From Tepidanaerobacter acetatoxydans_A (lineage in GTDB: Bacteria; Bacillota; Thermosediminibacteria; Thermosediminibacterales; Tepidanaerobacteraceae), in NCBI GenBank assembly GCA_022840405.1, contig JALHJR010000034.1, forward strand, positions 1 to 25,504: DNA of 25,504 nucleotides. The letters are read 5' to 3'. The translations under genes and the position numbers were made by a program. The notes under the pieces are model-generated. The model did not search any database. It saw only the letters and a list, made by a program, of their open reading frames with translations, and had not been told where the DNA came from. Positions 1 to 6,972 of this stretch are shown one piece after another. Within the stretch, counting starts at the first letter, position 1, and each line of letters opens with the position of its first letter.

Positions 1-18
1 GTCGCGGATGGCTCACCA
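1..18 (+). tRNA. tRNA 3' end, probably tRNA-Lys (cut by window edge)
   Basis: Only the last 18 bases are present: the end of the T loop, the 3' strand of the T stem, a 7-base acceptor strand ATGGCTC, discriminator A and an encoded CCA. The implied 5' acceptor strand is GAGCCAT, which is common in clostridial tRNA-Lys; the anticodon is outside the window, so the identity is an inference. It lies 5 bp before tRNA-Glu, consistent with one tRNA transcript. Confidence 0.6.
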
Positions 19-23
19 TTTGT

Positions 24-98
24 GGCCCCGTGGTCAAGTGGTTAAGACATCGCCCTTTCACGGCGGTATCAGGGGTTCGAATCCCCTCGGGGTCACCA
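24..98 (+). tRNA. tRNA-Glu (anticodon TTC)
   Basis: A full cloverleaf is visible. The acceptor GGCCCCG (24-30) pairs with CGGGGTC (88-94, one G-T pair), the anticodon stem 50-54/62-66 encloses a 7-base loop with TTC at 57-59, the T loop is TTCGAAT, and CCA is encoded at 96-98. It follows the partial tRNA directly and is followed by a terminator at 141-172, so it is probably the last gene of a tRNA operon. Confidence 0.96.
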
Positions 99-140
99 TT
101 TTATTTATACCACAAAAGTAAAATACTAAATGGAGTAATG

Positions 141-172
141 CAAAACTATTTTTTATGTAGTTTTGTTTTTTT
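141..172 (+). terminator. Rho-independent terminator of the tRNA cluster
   Basis: An 8-bp stem CAAAACTA/TAGTTTTG with a 9-base loop is followed directly by seven T residues. It lies 42 bp after tRNA-Glu and closes the tRNA operon. Confidence 0.75.
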
Positions 173-254
173 ATGATATTTCTTAAAAATGATTCACAAC
201 AAGTTGATTTCGACCTATTTAAGTTAAATATTAAATCAGCTTTAAAGCCACGGA

Positions 255-283
255 TTGACAAAACCTAATAGCAGCTTTATAAT
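255..283 (+). promoter_or_regulatory. Perfect consensus sigma-A promoter for tRNA-Gly
   Basis: TTGACA at 255-260 and TATAAT at 278-283 are separated by exactly 17 bp, matching the housekeeping consensus at all 12 positions. The predicted start, about 290, is only a few bases before the mature tRNA-Gly 5' end at 296, so the transcript would have almost no leader. Confidence 0.92.
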
Positions 284-295
284 AGTACTCAGTGG

Positions 296-370
296 GCGGA
301 AATAGCTCAGTGGTAGAGCATCGGCTTCCCAAGCCGAGGGCCGCGGGTTCAAATCCCGTTTTCCGCTCCA
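296..370 (+). tRNA. tRNA-Gly (anticodon CCC)
   Basis: The acceptor GCGGAAA (296-302) pairs with TTTCCGC (360-366). The anticodon stem TCGGC/GCCGA encloses the loop TTCCCAA with CCC at 328-330, the T loop is TTCAAAT, and the gene ends in discriminator T and encoded CCA. It is transcribed alone from the perfect promoter at 255-283. CCC is the rarer glycine anticodon and reads GGG; other glycine tRNAs must lie elsewhere. Confidence 0.96.
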
Positions 371-383
371 ATCAAGATACATC

Positions 384-426
384 GAGGTTTTGGGAAATCG
401 ATATTTTCTCAAAACCTCTTATTTTG
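384..426 (+). terminator. Terminator after tRNA-Gly
   Basis: GAGGTTTTG (384-392) pairs perfectly with CAAAACCTC (410-418). The stem extends inward by about five more pairs, and a T-rich tail follows at 419-426. It lies 13 bp after the tRNA. Confidence 0.75.
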
Positions 427-466
427 TCCATAGGCCGAGTATCTGATTAATACTTTAGCATTTATT

Positions 467-500
467 AAAAGGCTTTCACTTTTTAAGTGGAAGCCTTTTT
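467..500 (+). terminator. Second terminator before the M1 peptidase gene
   Basis: AAGGCTTTCACT (469-480) pairs with AGTGGAAGCCTT (486-497, one G-T pair) across a short T-rich loop, followed by a T run to 500. A-rich sequence on the 5' side lets it act on the opposite strand too. It is a second hairpin about 40 bp after the one closing tRNA-Gly, giving double insulation from the gene at 650. Confidence 0.75.
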
Positions 501-649
501 GGCTAAATTTTCAAGTCTATCAGATGCTAATTTTATCGGCAATCGCTTTGAATCAGAATAAAACATCAAAAGAGTAAATAAATTAACTAATGAGCAGTAA
601 TGCAATAAATCTATATGGTTTATTAAAGCACAGGAAGGGGAAGTGAAGT

Positions 650-2152
650 GTGAAAAAGAGAAAGTTTGCAATTAGGATTGGATTTATACTGGTTATAATA
701 GGCTTAAGCCTTTTGCTTTTTCAGAAAGGCCACCAAAAGGAAATACAAAAGATAACCGAAGAAATTATGATAAACTGCCCTCGGTATGAAATGGATGTGA
801 CCTTTTATCCTGAAGAAAAAAGGATTGCTGTCATTGAAAAGGTTGCGATAACCAATGACAAAGCAAAAGCATTTCAGGAACTTTATTTCCATCTGTATCC
901 AAACACATTCAAATCCCTTGATGATGCTCCCTTCCCAAAGGAAGAAATACAGCAGGCATATCCTGACGGTTTTGAGCCGGGATACTTATATGTTAAAAAA
1001 ATTTCTGATGAATATTCCAAAGTAAATTTTGAAATTGAAAATACGATATTGAAGGTAATGCCCAGCAAACCATTAGAGCCGCAGGATAAATTGGTTCTTA
1101 CAATAGAGTTTGATGTCAAAATTCCTCCAGCTCTCGGACGGTTTGGATATGGGCAAAACACTTTTAATTTAGCAAATTGGTATCCCATTCTTGCCGTCTA
1201 TGATGAAAAAGGCTGGCATAAAGATCCGTATTACTGCGTAGGCGATCCTTTCTACAGTGAAATGGGCCTTTATGATGTAAGCATAAGAGCACCTAAAGCT
1301 TATAAGATAGCGGCAAGCGGCAGCTTACAAGAAAAAATCGAGGAAGCAGGAAACAATGTAATTTGGAATTTTAAGACTGAGCTCGTAAGAGATTTTGCTT
1401 GGATTGGCAGCAATAAATTTGCAGTAGAATCAGCCACTGTTGACAATACCCAACTAATGTCATATTATTTTGAAGGGGAAAATAAGAAATATGGTTTAAA
1501 AGCCCTTGAATATGCAAAAAATGCCTTAGGGTTTTTTAATGAGTATTTTGGCAAATATCCATATTCACATTACTCGGTTGTTGCCTCAGATTTTTACATA
1601 GGTGGTATGGAGTTTCCAAATTTAGTAATGATAGGCAATGAATTTTACGGTTCAAGCGGATTCTTTGAGTATGTAGTGGTGCATGAAACAGCTCATCAAT
1701 GGTGGTATGGTCTTGTAGGCAATAACCAGGTAGAGGAAGCTTGGCTGGATGAGGCATTGGCTGAGTATTCTACGCTTTTGTATTATGATTACTTTTACGG
1801 CAGAAAGAATGGGCAAAAAGTTTATGAACAAGCCATCTTAAACCCGTATAAGCTGTATGAAGCGGCCCACACGCCAGGACCAATATTAAGACCGCTGTCG
1901 GAATTTGCAGACTGGAAAGATTATAGTGCTGCGGTGTATCACAAGGGCACTATAATGGTTAAGGATTTAGAAGGGCGAATAGGTAAAGGCAAACTTCAGC
2001 AAGCACTGAGGTACTACTTTGAACAAAACCTTTATAAAAATGCCACAACCGCTGATTTTATAAAGGCCTTGAATCATGTAACAGGCGTGGATTGGACCGA
2101 CTATATAAATGATTGCCTTAGCAGCACAGATATATTAGATAAGGCCTCATAG
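650..2152 (+). CDS. Membrane-anchored M1 family (gluzincin) metallopeptidase
   Basis: This encodes a 500-residue zinc aminopeptidase-like protein. Residues about 8-24 form a hydrophobic segment after a basic start, so it is probably a signal anchor with the catalytic part outside the cell. The zinc site is HETAH at 345-349 with the third ligand E368, the exact HEXXH-X18-E spacing of M1 enzymes. GGMEFP at 318-323 stands where classical M1 aminopeptidases have GAMEN, and Y430 in a Y-x-K-G context is the likely catalytic tyrosine. The start is GTG at 650, with GGAAGGGG at 633-640 as ribosome binding site. It is monocistronic in appearance, with terminators upstream and a 414-bp gap downstream. 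The length suits a short M1 protein lacking the large C-terminal helical domain. The substrate is unknown. Confidence 0.88.
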   Translation: MKKRKFAIRIGFILVIIGLSLLLFQKGHQKEIQKITEEIMINCPRYEMDVTFYPEEKRIAVIEKVAITNDKAKAFQELYFHLYPNTFKSLDDAPFPKEEIQQAYPDGFEPGYLYVKKISDEYSKVNFEIENTILKVMPSKPLEPQDKLVLTIEFDVKIPPALGRFGYGQNTFNLANWYPILAVYDEKGWHKDPYYCVGDPFYSEMGLYDVSIRAPKAYKIAASGSLQEKIEEAGNNVIWNFKTELVRDFAWIGSNKFAVESATVDNTQLMSYYFEGENKKYGLKALEYAKNALGFFNEYFGKYPYSHYSVVASDFYIGGMEFPNLVMIGNEFYGSSGFFEYVVVHETAHQWWYGLVGNNQVEEAWLDEALAEYSTLLYYDYFYGRKNGQKVYEQAILNPYKLYEAAHTPGPILRPLSEFADWKDYSAAVYHKGTIMVKDLEGRIGKGKLQQALRYYFEQNLYKNATTADFIKALNHVTGVDWTDYINDCLSSTDILDKAS

Positions 2153-2413
2153 GTATATTTATGGAAATATTGGAAATCATTATCTTATAGGGACATTACA
2201 GAGAGGTATCATCCAACTTAAATTTATGATGATGGCTATAAAATTTGTAATTAACTTTTATATGCTTTTAATTGTTGAATAAAAACTCATACAATATCGC
2301 TTAATCAATGCTTAGAGGAAATTGGAAACTTTTACTGTAGAAAAAATAAGAAAAAATTCAAATCAGAAGAAGGAAAATCATAATTTGCATAGAATATAAT
2401 AGTGGTGTGTTAA

Positions 2414-2452
2414 ATTACAAATATGTTACGCAAATATTAAATATTTATTACA
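2414..2452 (-). promoter_or_regulatory. WalR/PhoP-type box array before the M23 hydrolase gene
   Basis: Read on the minus strand there are four hexamers exactly 11 bp apart: TGTAAT (2452-2447), TTTAAT (2441-2436), CGTAAC (2430-2425) and TGTAAT (2419-2414). The WalR consensus is TGTWAH-N5-TGTWAH; the outer two match fully and the inner two at 5 of 6 positions. The orientation is opposite to the gene at 2567. The WalR-like regulator itself is encoded at 6973, and wall hydrolase genes are its usual targets. Binding is inferred from sequence only. Confidence 0.6.
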
Positions 2453-2470
2453 AGATGTAAGCTGAGGTTG

Positions 2471-2479
2471 TGCTATATT
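2471..2479 (+). promoter_or_regulatory. Candidate extended -10 promoter for the M23 gene
   Basis: TGCTATATT is an extended -10 (TGn before TATATT at 2474-2479) without a recognisable -35. The predicted start near 2486 would place the WalR-like array at about -72 to -34, a position suited to activation of a promoter lacking a -35. An alternative TATAAT at 2395-2400 would put the array just after the start, which would suggest repression. Confidence 0.35.
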
Positions 2480-2508
2480 TCAGGAATGCCTTTGCTACAT
2501 GTGTTAGG

Positions 2509-2538
2509 GGAAAGTAAAGTGGGTTTATTGTACTTTCC
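2509..2538 (+). other. Hairpin in the leader of the M23 gene
   Basis: GGAAAGTA (2509-2516) pairs perfectly with TACTTTCC (2531-2538) around a 14-base loop, ending 28 bp before the start codon and before the AAGGAG ribosome binding site. No U tract follows, so it is not a terminator. I see no known riboswitch here; the rest of 2153-2413 holds no gene or clear signal. Confidence 0.35.
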
Positions 2539-2566
2539 GCCATATGCAAAAGAAAGGAGTGGGTGA

Positions 2567-3952
2567 ATGGAAACGCCTAGTTTTAAAAACCTTAAAGGGC
2601 TTTACCTGAAGGCAAAGACCGATAAAAAGACAAAAACTTTATTGCTTGCCGGATGTTGTGTCATCGTTACTTTCGCTGTTTTAATAGCACTTCTTAGTCG
2701 TTCTGTGCTTGAAGTAAGTGTTGGCGGCGAAAAAATAGGAAATGTAAAAAACCACCAGAAATTAGCTGAAATCAAAACTGAATTACAAAAAAAATATGAA
2801 AATAAGCTTGGTGCGGATATAGAATTTGTTCAAGATATAAAAGTTTCACCGGTAAGAGCTTTAGGGAAAAAGCTTGACTCAGAAGAGGAAATGATTGAAA
2901 AACTGGAATCGGCCTTGACGTATAAACTAAAAGCGGTAGCCATTGAAGTAGACGGGAAAGAAGTTGCTATAGTAAAAGATAAGGCTACTGCAGAAACGGT
3001 CTTGGATGGAGTGAAAAACTATTATATAAGCCAAGTACCTGGAGAATTAATTAAAGTAGAGGTAGCCGAAAAAGTCAAGTTGATCGAAAGGTATGTATAC
3101 CCTAAAGAAACCTTAAGTGCAGAAGAAGCAAAAAATCTTATACTGAAGGGAGCCTTAGAAACCAAGACATATGAGGTAGTTGAGGGCGATAGTCTTTGGT
3201 CTATTTCACAGGAAACGAATATGTCTTTGGATGATTTGATAAAGGCAAACCCTCAATTAAAGTCTGAAAATGAATTAGCCTTAGGAGAAAAAATAAATCT
3301 AACGGAAATAAAACCACTTCTAAATGTTACAGTAGTAAAGAAGATTACATATAATGAGGAAATACCTTATGAAACCGAAGTAGTTAAAGATAACTCCTTG
3401 TGGACATGGGATCAGAAGGTAAAGCAGGCAGGAGAGAAAGGTTCTAAGGAAATTGCTGCAGAAGCGGTATTTAAAAATGGTATTAAAGTATCTCAGACTG
3501 TTATCGATGAAAAGGTGGTCAAAGAGCCCGTAACTCGCATCGTTGCAAGGGGTACAAAAGCTGAAGTTGCCTTCCGCGGCAATGGGAGATTTTCCTGGCC
3601 TACAGTTGGACAAATTAGTTCACCCTTTGGAAAAAGAGGCGGTGAATTTCATACCGGAATCGATATTGCTCAGAGCAAAGGTGCTCCAGTCCGCGCATCT
3701 AACAGCGGCACAGTAACTTTTGCAGGATGGAGGGGCGGATATGGGAATCTGGTTATAATAAATCACGGTGGCGGCATAGAAACCTATTATGCCCATAATA
3801 GTTCTATTACCGTGTCGGTAGGTCAGCAGGTAGAAAAAGGCCAGCAAATTGCAACAGTAGGATCTACAGGCAGAGCGTCCGGAAACCATGTGCATTTTGA
3901 AGTCCGCGTCAATGGAAGTGCGGTAAATCCATTGAATTACTTAAACAAATAA
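2567..3952 (+). CDS. LysM-G5-M23 cell-wall endopeptidase
   Basis: This encodes a 461-residue exported peptidoglycan hydrolase. A membrane segment lies at about residues 24-44. About 155 residues follow with no domain I recognise, then one LysM domain (about 201-247) for wall binding, a G5 domain (about 253-330), and a C-terminal M23 lysostaphin-type peptidase domain (about 340-461). The zinc and catalytic residues are present: HxxxD as H362/D366, H410 in YYAH, and HxH as H441/H443. M23 enzymes cut peptide crosslinks of peptidoglycan. The start is ATG at 2567 behind AAAGGAG. It is probably a single-gene transcript ending at the terminator 4006-4050. The WalR-like array at 2414-2452 suggests control by the regulator encoded 4 kb downstream, as for hydrolase genes in other Bacillota. 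Confidence 0.93.
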   Translation: METPSFKNLKGLYLKAKTDKKTKTLLLAGCCVIVTFAVLIALLSRSVLEVSVGGEKIGNVKNHQKLAEIKTELQKKYENKLGADIEFVQDIKVSPVRALGKKLDSEEEMIEKLESALTYKLKAVAIEVDGKEVAIVKDKATAETVLDGVKNYYISQVPGELIKVEVAEKVKLIERYVYPKETLSAEEAKNLILKGALETKTYEVVEGDSLWSISQETNMSLDDLIKANPQLKSENELALGEKINLTEIKPLLNVTVVKKITYNEEIPYETEVVKDNSLWTWDQKVKQAGEKGSKEIAAEAVFKNGIKVSQTVIDEKVVKEPVTRIVARGTKAEVAFRGNGRFSWPTVGQISSPFGKRGGEFHTGIDIAQSKGAPVRASNSGTVTFAGWRGGYGNLVIINHGGGIETYYAHNSSITVSVGQQVEKGQQIATVGSTGRASGNHVHFEVRVNGSAVNPLNYLNK

Positions 3953-4005
3953 CTGCATGGAAAATCAAATATCATGTGATTTAAATATTTCTACATAATT
4001 AATAT

Positions 4006-4050
4006 AAAAGTGCTGCTGCACGATTATTCCGATGTGCAGCAGCACTTTTT
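4006..4050. terminator. Strong bidirectional terminator between convergent genes
   Basis: AAAAGTGCTGCTGCAC (4006-4021) pairs perfectly with GTGCAGCAGCACTTTT (4034-4049), a 16-bp stem with a 12-base loop. T runs occur at the 3' side on both strands, so it can end the M23 transcript and the convergent GTPase transcript from 4136. Confidence 0.92.
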
Positions 4051-4135
4051 ATACTCCTTAAAAAGCCATTACAACTTACAAAGAACATTTTATATACTTC
4101 GAGCTTGCTAAGTATGCCGAAAACAAATATATCGA

Positions 4136-5446
4136 TTACTGAAATTTTTCAAGAACGGTTTTAAGGTCCGGCTGGCCGATTTCCTGAAGCTCATACCTTA
4201 CTCTTACCACAGGTTTATTGGGATTTATAATCCGCGTTATGTCTATTGGAGTGCCGGATAATACCACATCACAATCACTATTATTTATTGTTGCTTCAAG
4301 CTCTTTCATTTGCTGATCACCGTAGCCCATTGCCGGCAGTATCACATTTAGGTGAGGATATTTTTCATAAGTTCCCATTATACTTCCTACAGCATATGGT
4401 TTAGCATCTACAATTTCCTTGGCTCCAAATTTCTTTGCTGAAACAAAACCTGCTCCAAATTTCATGCCTCCATGAGTAAGGGTAGGACCGTCTTCAATTA
4501 CAAGCACACGCTTACCTTTTATCATCTCCGGTTGTTCTATGCTTATAGGTGAAGCTGCTTCTATAACTAAGGAATTCGGATTGGCCTTTTCGATATTTTC
4601 TCTGACGACGTTTACATCACTGGCATTAGCCGAGTCAATCTTATTAATGATAATTACATCGGCCATCTTTATATTGGTTTCTCCCGGATGGTAGAGTATT
4701 TCATGGCTCGGCCTTAAAGGATCTGCTAGAACAATATGCAGGTCAGCGTGGTAGAACGGAAAATCATTATTACCGCCATCCCAGATAATGATGTCAGCCT
4801 CTTTTTCAGCCTCTCTCAAGATTACTTCATAATCAACACCTGCATAGACGATGATGCCGTTGTCGATATGTGGTTCATATTCTTCCCGTTCCTCGATGGT
4901 GCATTTATGAAAGTTCAAGTCCTCGTAGGAGGCAAAACGTTGACATATTTGCTGGCTTAAATCGCCATAGGGCATAGGATGACGAATTGCCACCACTTTT
5001 TTGCCCATCTGCTGTAAGATTTTACATACAGCACGCGTGGTTTGACTTTTACCGACTCCTGTTCTTACAGCACATATGGAAATAACGGGTTTTGATGATT
5101 TTATTGAAGTGTTTTGAGGTCCCATCAGGCGAAAATCAGCCCCTGCGGCAAGGACCGTCGAAGCCTTGTGCATAATATCTACATGTGCAATATCGCTATA
5201 AGCAAAAATCACCTGCCTTACATCATGCTCCTTGATTAAAGACTGAAGTGCTTCTTCAGGATAAATGGGAATTCCGTCGGGATACAATTTGCCCGCTAAA
5301 ACCGAAGGATATTTCCGCCCTTCAATGTTGGGGATTTGCGTAGCGGTAAAGGCTACCACATCATACATATCGTTATCTCTAAAATACGTGTTAAATACGT
5401 GGAAATCCCTGCCTGCTGCCCCCATGATAATAGTTTTAATCTTCAT
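4136..5446 (-). CDS. GTPase of the cyclic 2,3-diphosphoglycerate synthetase-like family (COG2403)
   Basis: This encodes a 436-residue soluble protein that resembles the family named after archaeal cyclic 2,3-diphosphoglycerate synthetase, annotated as a predicted GTPase in bacteria. An N-terminal Rossmann-like segment (MGAAGRDFH at 8-16) precedes a P loop around residues 126-135 ending in GVGKSQ, a WDGG Walker-B-like motif at 222-225, and NKID at 268-271, which matches the guanine-specificity motif NKxD. The start is ATG at 5446 behind AGGGGG. It stands alone on the minus strand between two plus-strand envelope loci. The archaeal enzyme makes a thermoprotectant solute from 2,3-diphosphoglycerate; whether bacterial members do so is not settled, so the product name describes a family and not a proven activity. 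Confidence 0.72.
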   Translation of the reverse strand: MKIKTIIMGAAGRDFHVFNTYFRDNDMYDVVAFTATQIPNIEGRKYPSVLAGKLYPDGIPIYPEEALQSLIKEHDVRQVIFAYSDIAHVDIMHKASTVLAAGADFRLMGPQNTSIKSSKPVISICAVRTGVGKSQTTRAVCKILQQMGKKVVAIRHPMPYGDLSQQICQRFASYEDLNFHKCTIEEREEYEPHIDNGIIVYAGVDYEVILREAEKEADIIIWDGGNNDFPFYHADLHIVLADPLRPSHEILYHPGETNIKMADVIIINKIDSANASDVNVVRENIEKANPNSLVIEAASPISIEQPEMIKGKRVLVIEDGPTLTHGGMKFGAGFVSAKKFGAKEIVDAKPYAVGSIMGTYEKYPHLNVILPAMGYGDQQMKELEATINNSDCDVVLSGTPIDITRIINPNKPVVRVRYELQEIGQPDLKTVLEKFQ

Positions 5447-5883
5447 TTATAAAACCCCCTAAATTATAATTAAATTAAAATCAACGCTTTAAACACTTTA
5501 GAAGAATAGCTCTGATTAAAATGAAATATATAATATTATACACCTATATTATAAAAATGCAAGATATATGCATAAATATTCATAAAAAATCCGATTATAC
5601 AACCTGCGATGGGCAAACACAGCAAATAATCGCAGAAAAAGGTCAGTTTTGTAAAACTCATAATTATATTTACGGGAGTGCGAATGGTATTGATTGAGAG
5701 AACTATTCATATAATTCAGTCCTAAGAGAAGGAATTTTTAAAAAACATTTTTGTGTAACTGACATTGAATTCCTGCTAAAAAATCTAAAAAATGCAAAAC
5801 TGACATGCATAAAAAAACGCCTGTACCATAAAAGGTAATTTCAATCTAAAATAAAGCTGCCATTGTCGATAAAACCAGTAATT
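5447..5883. other. Gene-free AT-rich gap upstream of the wal operon
   Basis: This stretch lies between the divergent GTPase gene and the regulatory region of the peptidase-walRK operon. I find no RNA gene and no ORF with a credible ribosome binding site. One 46-codon reading frame (5557-5697) was considered and rejected. A weak hexamer pair TGTAAC-N5-TTGAAT at 5754-5770 resembles the box at 5884 but is too degenerate to call. Confidence 0.5.
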
Positions 5884-5911
5884 TGTAACATGATTGTAAT
5901 ATAAATGAAAT
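5884..5911 (+). promoter_or_regulatory. WalR-type box upstream of the peptidase-walRK operon
   Basis: TGTAAC (5884-5889), five bases, TGTAAT (5895-5900) is a full match to TGTWAH-N5-TGTWAH. A degenerate third repeat TGAAAT follows at the same 11-bp step (5906-5911). The array ends about 34 bp before the start site predicted from TATAAT at 5933, the same geometry proposed for the M23 gene. It implies that WalR controls its own operon. Confidence 0.6.
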
Positions 5912-5932
5912 AATTCCTTAATAATAATCATT

Positions 5933-5938
5933 TATAAT
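5933..5938 (+). promoter_or_regulatory. Candidate -10 element of the wal operon
   Basis: A perfect TATAAT with no -35 match 16-18 bp upstream. The missing -35 and the WalR-like repeats ending at 5911 fit an activator-dependent promoter. Transcription would start near 5945, giving a leader of about 210 bases before the peptidase gene at 6159. Confidence 0.45.
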
Positions 5939-5986
5939 AAGAATTAAGCAGTCAGCAACAACAAAACGATCCCCCCTTTTTAAAAT

Positions 5987-6007
5987 GCGGCAAATAGCCG
6001 CTTTTTT
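5987..6007 (+). terminator. Early terminator or attenuator in the wal operon leader
   Basis: GCGGC (5987-5991) pairs with GCCGC (5997-6001) around AAATA, followed by six T residues; A residues before the stem allow further A-T pairing. No gene precedes it on this strand. With the -10 at 5933 it would release an RNA of about 60 bases or attenuate the operon. That RNA contains GATCCCCCC (5968-5976), partly complementary to the G-rich ribosome binding site at 6141-6152. Confidence 0.6.
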
Positions 6008-6158
6008 CTTATGCCTCAGATTTTACTTGTCTAACATAACGCATAAATACTTTATTTTTTTATGAATATAATCTGGTAAATAACAGTGGCAGTGAATATG
6101 ATTTCCAGTGAAATTTTTGTCGAACTCTAATATAATGATAGGGGGGGAGGGGAAGACA

Positions 6159-6932
6159 ATGCTGAGAAAAAAGCTTACTGCAATTGTGCTCCTATGTGTT
6201 ATAATTATTATAGGAGTTTATTATTTTTATGCGCCAATATCTGTTGCTGCATTTAAATTAAAGGGTTTTGATTCTGTAGCAACATCACATTTTATTATAC
6301 TTTTTAAGCCTGAAAGCAAGGATAGCATACCGGCTGTTGTAAATGCAGCTGAGAAAGCCTATGACCTTGTGGGGAAAGACTTTGATTTTTATCCAAAAAA
6401 TAAGCTGCCCATTGTGGTCTTCCCGGACGGCTTAAGCCTTCAATCCGCTTTCAATTGGCCAAAAGATGAAAATACTCAAGGGGTTTACTATAGAGGTGTT
6501 ATCTATGTTCAGTCGCCGGATGGGTGGATTGAAGAAACTCAGGATATAAAGAAGGTATTCTTTGATAAAGGCCCCATGGTTCATGAATACACTCATTTTG
6601 TGGTAGATACTATGACTAAAGGCAACTGTCCCCGCTGGTTTACAGAGGGAGTGGCCCAGTATGAAGAAAAGCGAGTAACAGGTTATACCCTTGAAGAAGA
6701 TTTCGAAATTGATGAGAGCTTTGACTATGCTTATGAGGATATCATGTATAGTTTTGATAAACTCTCAAATGTACCTAAGGCATACTTGGGAGCACTTGAA
6801 ATGACTGAATTTCTTTCGGGCAGCGGTGGCATTGATGAGCTTAAAAGAATAATGCTGTACCTTAAAAGCGGTGATTCGGCAGAGGGTATTTTCCTTCGAA
6901 AGGTTGCTCAAATTGATACGGGAGGAAAATAA
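6159..6932 (+). CDS. Membrane-anchored peptidase MA-like gluzincin
   Basis: This encodes a 257-residue protein, probably anchored outside the cell by a hydrophobic segment at about residues 7-25. HEYTH at 142-146 followed by E163 in WFTEG forms a HEXXH...E zinc site. The WFTEGVAQY context is typical of the peptidase MA-like group of uncharacterised bacterial metallopeptidases. I chose ATG at 6159 because GGGGGGGAGGGG at 6141-6152 sits 6 bases before it; an in-frame GTG at 6108 has no such site. The gene lies 40 bp before walR, in the same direction and with no terminator between, so it is probably the first gene of the wal operon. Its role may be wall or protein processing under WalR control; the substrate is unknown. 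Confidence 0.8.
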   Translation: MLRKKLTAIVLLCVIIIIGVYYFYAPISVAAFKLKGFDSVATSHFIILFKPESKDSIPAVVNAAEKAYDLVGKDFDFYPKNKLPIVVFPDGLSLQSAFNWPKDENTQGVYYRGVIYVQSPDGWIEETQDIKKVFFDKGPMVHEYTHFVVDTMTKGNCPRWFTEGVAQYEEKRVTGYTLEEDFEIDESFDYAYEDIMYSFDKLSNVPKAYLGALEMTEFLSGSGGIDELKRIMLYLKSGDSAEGIFLRKVAQIDTGGK

Positions 6933-6972
6933 CGAATTATGGCGAATGTAGTTAGTAATGGGGGTGCTGTGT

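Noticed and set aside
58..261. Minus-strand 67-codon frame across the tRNA-Glu gene
   Set aside because: It overlaps the tRNA and its terminator, has no ribosome binding site and ends in translated tRNA sequence.
2300..2566. A c-di-AMP (ydaO-type) riboswitch before the M23 hydrolase gene
   Set aside because: Such switches often precede wall hydrolase genes, but the conserved ydaO landmarks are absent; only a simple 8-bp hairpin is present.
5557..5697. 46-codon reading frame with a plausible amino acid mix upstream of the wal operon
   Set aside because: No ribosome binding site before the ATG, no promoter, and no recognisable family.
5754..5770. TGTAAC-N5-TTGAAT as a fourth WalR-type box
   Set aside because: The second hexamer departs too far from TGTWAH and no -10 lies at a suitable distance.
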